Shown here in pieces: positions 6,346 to 9,076 of a stretch of DNA of 9,076 bases. A model generated the notes under the pieces. That model was given only the letters and a program-made list of their open reading frames with translations. It was not told the origin of the DNA and made no database searches. Origin of the DNA: Sphingomonadaceae bacterium (lineage in GTDB: Bacteria; Pseudomonadota; Alphaproteobacteria; Sphingomonadales; Sphingomonadaceae); NCBI GenBank assembly GCA_020446665.1, contig JAGREF010000020.1, positions 1-9,076 of the forward strand. The letters are read 5' to 3'. The stretch's first letter is position 1, and every line of letters starts with the position of its first letter. The translations under genes were made by a program, and so were the position numbers.

Positions 6346-6969
6346 TTACATATCGCTCATTGGAGTGGCTGCGTTCTGATTCTCCCTCGCCACTGATGAT
6401 GGCAGCAGGACCAGCCAGACGGCCAGCAGCCAGACCGCGACAAGGACGTGGAACAGGTGCCAGCTGAGCGCGGGACCGAGCACGGCCGACTGACGCACAA
6501 GCAGGAAATTGAAGAGCAGGAGGCTAACCAGCGCCGCGCGCCGCGCCCTCTGCCCAAGCGCTTCCGCCGGCAGTCGCCAGGCCGCGCCGATCGCGACGAT
6601 CAGCCACAGGACGAATAGCAGAGTAGCCGCCTTGGGCAGCGAAAGGCTTGCGACGAGCATCGCGATGGACAGGGCGATGCTCCCAAGAATCATGCCGCGC
6701 GAAGCAATCCTGGTCCGGCCCAACGCCAATTGCAGGGCGACCAGCGCCATTGCGCATGCTCCGCCCGCCTGTGATACGATGCGATGAAGCTGTGCCAGCG
6801 CTTCGATGTGGCCGCTGGCAAAACGATAGGTTCCGACGGCGGCGGCGGCGCCAAAAATTGCGACCCCTGCAGCGCCTAGCCAGGCCCTTTTTCTGGCGAA
6901 ACGTAGCGCGACCCATAGCGCGACGAGCACAATCAGCGCTTCGGACAGTGCGTAGTGCGGCGGACCCAA
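6346..6969 (-). CDS. Seven-helix integral membrane protein, unknown family
   Basis: The 207-residue, highly hydrophobic protein has about seven predicted helices (near residues 8-23, 31-47, 64-83, 93-111, 114-131, 146-160 and 167-190) and a polar C-terminal tail. I do not recognise the family. Two histidine pairs stand out: SGHIEALAQLHRI (His54, His62) after helix 2, and SWHLFHVLVAVW (His171, His174) in helix 7. These recall the metal-binding last helix of CREST/PAQR-type 7-TM hydrolases, but the Asp usually found in helix 3 is absent; haem or quinone binding is an alternative. The start is TTG at 6969, one base after the hydroxylase stop, with AAAGG (6978-6982) 8 bases before it. The first in-frame ATG lies beyond two helices and is unlikely. 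The gene is evidently translated together with the hydroxylase, so a shared membrane-lipid role is inferred. Confidence 0.75.
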   Translation of the reverse strand: MGPPHYALSEALIVLVALWVALRFARKRAWLGAAGVAIFGAAAAVGTYRFASGHIEALAQLHRIVSQAGGACAMALVALQLALGRTRIASRGMILGSIALSIAMLVASLSLPKAATLLFVLWLIVAIGAAWRLPAEALGQRARRAALVSLLLFNFLLVRQSAVLGPALSWHLFHVLVAVWLLAVWLVLLPSSVARENQNAATPMSDM

Positions 6970-6970
6970 A

Positions 6971-7918
6971 TCAGACGCCTTTGAGGCTGGCTTCGGACCC
7001 GGACGCTGTCCCCGTCGATGCCGCTATCTCTGAAGAATGCCCTGCCTTGATCTGTTCCGAGGACATGCGTGAACCGTCATGGCTCCAGCCGGGAGGGGCA
7101 AAAAGATAGCACAGGCGCTGCCACGGGGTGAGCCCGCGGTGCAGCTGGTCTTTCACGATCGCCCAGTATTCATGGAAGACGATCACGAAGGGATTGAGTG
7201 TATCGAGGTTCTTCACGAGACCGAAATCGACCTTTTCCTCTTCGGGTATGAAGGTGCCGAACATACGGTCCCACATGATCAGCGTCCCGGCGTAATTGGC
7301 ATCGAGATATTGTGGATTACGCCCATGGTGCACCCGGTGATGCGAAGGCGTGTTGAAGACGAATTCGAACCAGCGCGGTAGCTTGTCGATCAATTCGGTA
7401 TGGAGGAAGAACTGGTATGTCGCGTTCAGCACCCCGCAGAACAGCACAACCACCGGATCGAAGCCAAGCAGAACCAACGGCACCTTGAACATCATCGTGC
7501 CGGTGAAGTGCTTGGTCCACCCCTGACGCAGCGCGACCGAGAAATTGAACTGCTTGCTCGAATGATGGGTGACATGCATGGCCCAGCCCCACCGCACGCG
7601 GTGGGCAACACGGTGATGCCAGTAGAAGCGCAGGTCGTCGAGGATGAAGCAGGCAATCAGCGATGCGATCGAAAGCGGTATCGAGAATAGCTGGTATTGC
7701 GCAGCCCAGAAAAGTGCAGCCACCGTAATGAACGCGGTTGCGCCATTCGTAGCGGCGCTGACAAGCCCCATGCCGATCGACACCAGATTGTCCCGCCAGT
7801 CGCCGCTTCCATACTTGTGATGGAAATGGTTGAGGAGCGATTCAAAGACAATGCTGGCCAGATAGAGCGGTACTACAATCAGGGCGATATTTGACTGGAC
7901 GATGGCTTCGAGTGTCAT
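6971..7918 (-). CDS. Fatty acid hydroxylase / sterol desaturase superfamily protein, AGMO-like
   Basis: This 315-residue membrane di-iron oxygenase probably hydroxylates a lipid at the inner membrane. Hydrophobic helices lie at about 8-28, 45-70 and 80-95, and further ones flank the His boxes. The three His clusters are complete: HHRVAH (101-106), HVTHH (115-119) and HHRVHH (193-198), plus His173 in FLHTE. The wording around them resembles animal alkylglycerol monooxygenase (AGMO/TMEM195) and its bacterial relatives more than C-4/C-5 sterol enzymes: THHSS..FN.S.ALRQ, YQFFLHTELI, FNTPSHHRVHHGRNPQYLD and MWDRMFGTFIPEE. The last 35 residues are a polar Ser/Ala tail. GGAG lies 7 bases before the ATG at 7918. 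The gene leads an operon with the 7-TM gene and diverges from a LysR gene. The substrate (ether lipid, ornithine lipid, hopanoid or carotenoid-like) is not determinable here. Confidence 0.88.
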   Translation of the reverse strand: MTLEAIVQSNIALIVVPLYLASIVFESLLNHFHHKYGSGDWRDNLVSIGMGLVSAATNGATAFITVAALFWAAQYQLFSIPLSIASLIACFILDDLRFYWHHRVAHRVRWGWAMHVTHHSSKQFNFSVALRQGWTKHFTGTMMFKVPLVLLGFDPVVVLFCGVLNATYQFFLHTELIDKLPRWFEFVFNTPSHHRVHHGRNPQYLDANYAGTLIMWDRMFGTFIPEEEKVDFGLVKNLDTLNPFVIVFHEYWAIVKDQLHRGLTPWQRLCYLFAPPGWSHDGSRMSSEQIKAGHSSEIAASTGTASGSEASLKGV

Positions 7919-7970
7919 GGCTGGTCTCCCCCCAGGATGCGTGGCCGCTGGCTCTGGGATAGATCAACCT

Positions 7971-8022
7971 CCATTTGAGTAGAATTGAATAGTTTTGTCA
8001 TATTTGTTACTGATAGGAACAT
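7971..8022. promoter_or_regulatory. AT-rich divergent control region between hydroxylase and LysR genes
   Basis: The 104-base gap between the divergent genes turns sharply AT-rich from about 7971, in contrast to its GC-rich surroundings. A TTGAAT hexamer (7985-7990) and the TTGTCA at 7995-8000 could serve plus-strand transcription, but no convincing -10 box at standard spacing was found. CATAT (7999-8003) and ATATG (8021-8025) form an inverted repeat overlapping the LysR start. LysR proteins usually bind such divergent gaps and control both genes; no clear T-N11-A palindrome could be fixed by eye. Confidence 0.5.
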
Positions 8023-8895
8023 ATGGATGACCTTCGCTTCATGCGACACTTCGAGGCGGTCTATCGCCACCTCAGCTTCTCCGCCGCAGCGGAAGAGCTG
8101 GGCCTGACCCATTCCGCCATTACCAAGAGCATCAAGATCCTTGAGGCGGATTGGGAGACTCAATTGTTCCACCGCACGACACGCACGGTTGTCGCAACGG
8201 AAGCAGGCAAGAGACTCTATCCGCAGGCGGTCGACCTGCTCGCCTTCGCCGCCAGCGTGCGCGAAGCGGCGATCTCAGGGGAACACGAGCTCAATATCGT
8301 GAGTGGGCCCGGCGTTATCGAGAGCATGATCCATCCGGCCATCGTCAAGTTCGCCAAGACTTATCCGAAAACGCGAATCAATGTTTCGACCATGCCGCCG
8401 CATCTCGCCGCCGAAGAGCTGGTCCAAAGGCGGATCCACCTGCTGATCTACCATCAGGCCAGCCTCGCTGGTCTACCTCACAAGCACCGAATGCGTGTAA
8501 CCGAAGTGATCGACGAGCCCTATTGGATGATCCACCGCAAAGGGCACCCGGTTGCAAGGTCTCCGCATGGGCTGAAGGAAGTTCTGTGCTATCAGTGGGC
8601 ACTTGCCGGCTTTGACAGGCAGTTCGAGCAGGCGCTTCCCGAAAATATTCGCTTTCTTCTGCGGGAACACGGCGTGCCGAATTACCGCCTGCTCAGCCAG
8701 GCCGCATGCGTCGAGCTAGCCAGGCAGTCCGACATCCTCACAACCCTGCCCGAGACGGCGGCCTGTGCTGCTATTGCCGATGGCGCGGTGGAAGGCGAAC
8801 CGCACCCGGGCGGGTTTCGTTTCTCGATCGGCGCTGCTGTCCTTTACGATGCCAGCCGCGAGCAGACGGTCGAACATTTCGTCGACTGCCTGTAG
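8023..8895 (+). CDS. LysR-family transcriptional regulator
   Basis: This 290-residue cytoplasmic DNA-binding protein is probably the regulator of the divergent hydroxylase/7-TM operon. Residues 1-60 form the LysR winged helix-turn-helix (FEAVYRHLSFSAAAEELGLT, HSAITKSIKILEADW, LFHRTTRTVVATEAG). A linker helix follows (residues about 63-86), then a two-lobed effector-binding domain (about 90-290) with NIVSGPGVIESMIHPAIVKF, the position where LysR proteins usually show a short phosphate- or effector-binding loop. The length is normal for the family, though the C-terminus is slightly short. AGGA at 8015-8018 lies 4 bases before the ATG, a tight spacing. The effector is unknown. Target genes are inferred from the divergent arrangement that is standard for LysR regulators. 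Confidence 0.92.
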   Translation: MDDLRFMRHFEAVYRHLSFSAAAEELGLTHSAITKSIKILEADWETQLFHRTTRTVVATEAGKRLYPQAVDLLAFAASVREAAISGEHELNIVSGPGVIESMIHPAIVKFAKTYPKTRINVSTMPPHLAAEELVQRRIHLLIYHQASLAGLPHKHRMRVTEVIDEPYWMIHRKGHPVARSPHGLKEVLCYQWALAGFDRQFEQALPENIRFLLREHGVPNYRLLSQAACVELARQSDILTTLPETAACAAIADGAVEGEPHPGGFRFSIGAAVLYDASREQTVEHFVDCL

Positions 8896-8952
8896 CTTCT
8901 CCAAAGCCGAATGTCTGATTTCCTGCCTGTGCCCCTTAAGAGCAGACGGTCG
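8860..8952. repeat. 13-bp direct repeat across the LysR 3' end
   Basis: GAGCAGACGGTCG occurs at 8860-8872, inside the end of the LysR gene, and again at 8940-8952 beyond its stop. The copies are 80 bases apart. It could mark a small duplication or rearrangement, or be chance. Confidence 0.5.
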
Positions 8953-8962
8953 GCCTTCGGCT
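8905..8962 (+). other. Long-range inverted repeat downstream of LysR
   Basis: AGCCGAA (8905-8911) and GTCTG (8913-8917) can pair with TTCGGCT (8956-8962) and CAGAC (8943-8947). The right arm holds an 8-base interruption, so the structure is asymmetric. It begins 10 bases after the LysR stop and might slow or end transcription, but it lacks a T tract and is not a standard terminator. Confidence 0.3.
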
Positions 8963-9076
8963 CAATTCCTGACGCCATCTGTGCGACAGCAATCGTGGCA
9001 CGCTATGTATTGCGCCACCTTGCGGCGACCGGAAATTATCCGATGAGAAGGCTGAGGTGGTGCCGGTTTTTCGGAC
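8911..9076 (+). other. Uncertain open frame running off the window end
   Basis: From an ATG at 8911 a frame stays open for 55 codons to the window edge (MSDFLPVPLKSRRS, then AICATAIVARYVLRHLAATG, then MRRLRWCRFFG). No ribosome site precedes it. It uses AGA and AGG codons rarely seen in the neighbouring genes, and I recognise no family. It may be chance or a decayed gene. Apart from this and the small repeats nothing is visible between 8896 and 9076. Confidence 0.15.

Overview
The window is GC-rich and gene-dense. It looks like chromosomal DNA of an alphaproteobacterium, most likely a sphingomonad (Sphingomonadales, Erythrobacter or Sphingopyxis-like). That placement is inferred from the style of the TonB-dependent receptor, the IS407-group insertion sequence, an 'LSLSKG'-coding short repeat, and the AGMO-like hydroxylase. 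No rRNA, tRNA or CRISPR array is visible.

Layout. (1) 1-2647: a candidate promoter and operator-like palindrome, then a complete TonB-dependent outer-membrane receptor (+). A good hairpin terminator follows at 2685-2710. (2) 2774-4459: a lipoprotein 5'-nucleotidase/UDP-sugar-hydrolase-type metallophosphatase (+). Together, genes 1 and 2 suggest cell-surface hydrolysis of a nucleotide-like phosphoester plus uptake, but the receptor's substrate cannot be read from sequence. (3) 4490-6276: a graveyard of broken genes. An OmpA-like C-terminal remnant (-) is split by a complete-ended IS3-family (IS407-group) element at 4558-5863, which has 12-bp perfect inverted tips and a 4-bp TCCG target duplication. 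Removing the element and one TCCG restores the remnant's reading frame. The element itself is dead. A 23-nt repeat-like insertion lies at the orfA/orfB junction, and a second ~21-22-nt insertion with a stop follows directly after the catalytic Glu codon of orfB. Beyond it, 6106-6276 (+) encodes the last 56 residues of an HxlR-type regulator, also without its N-terminus. (4) 6346-8895: an intact-looking module. A LysR-type regulator (+) diverges from a two-gene minus-strand operon: an AGMO-like fatty acid hydroxylase/sterol desaturase superfamily enzyme, then, one base after its stop and with a TTG start, a seven-helix membrane protein of unrecognised family. (5) 8896-9076: a short tail with an uncertain open frame and small repeats.

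The most promising material for novelty is the hydroxylase/7-TM/LysR module, a possible membrane-lipid tailoring system. The clearest evolutionary observation is the nested insertion history: a 23-nt repeat inside an IS inside an OmpA-like remnant.
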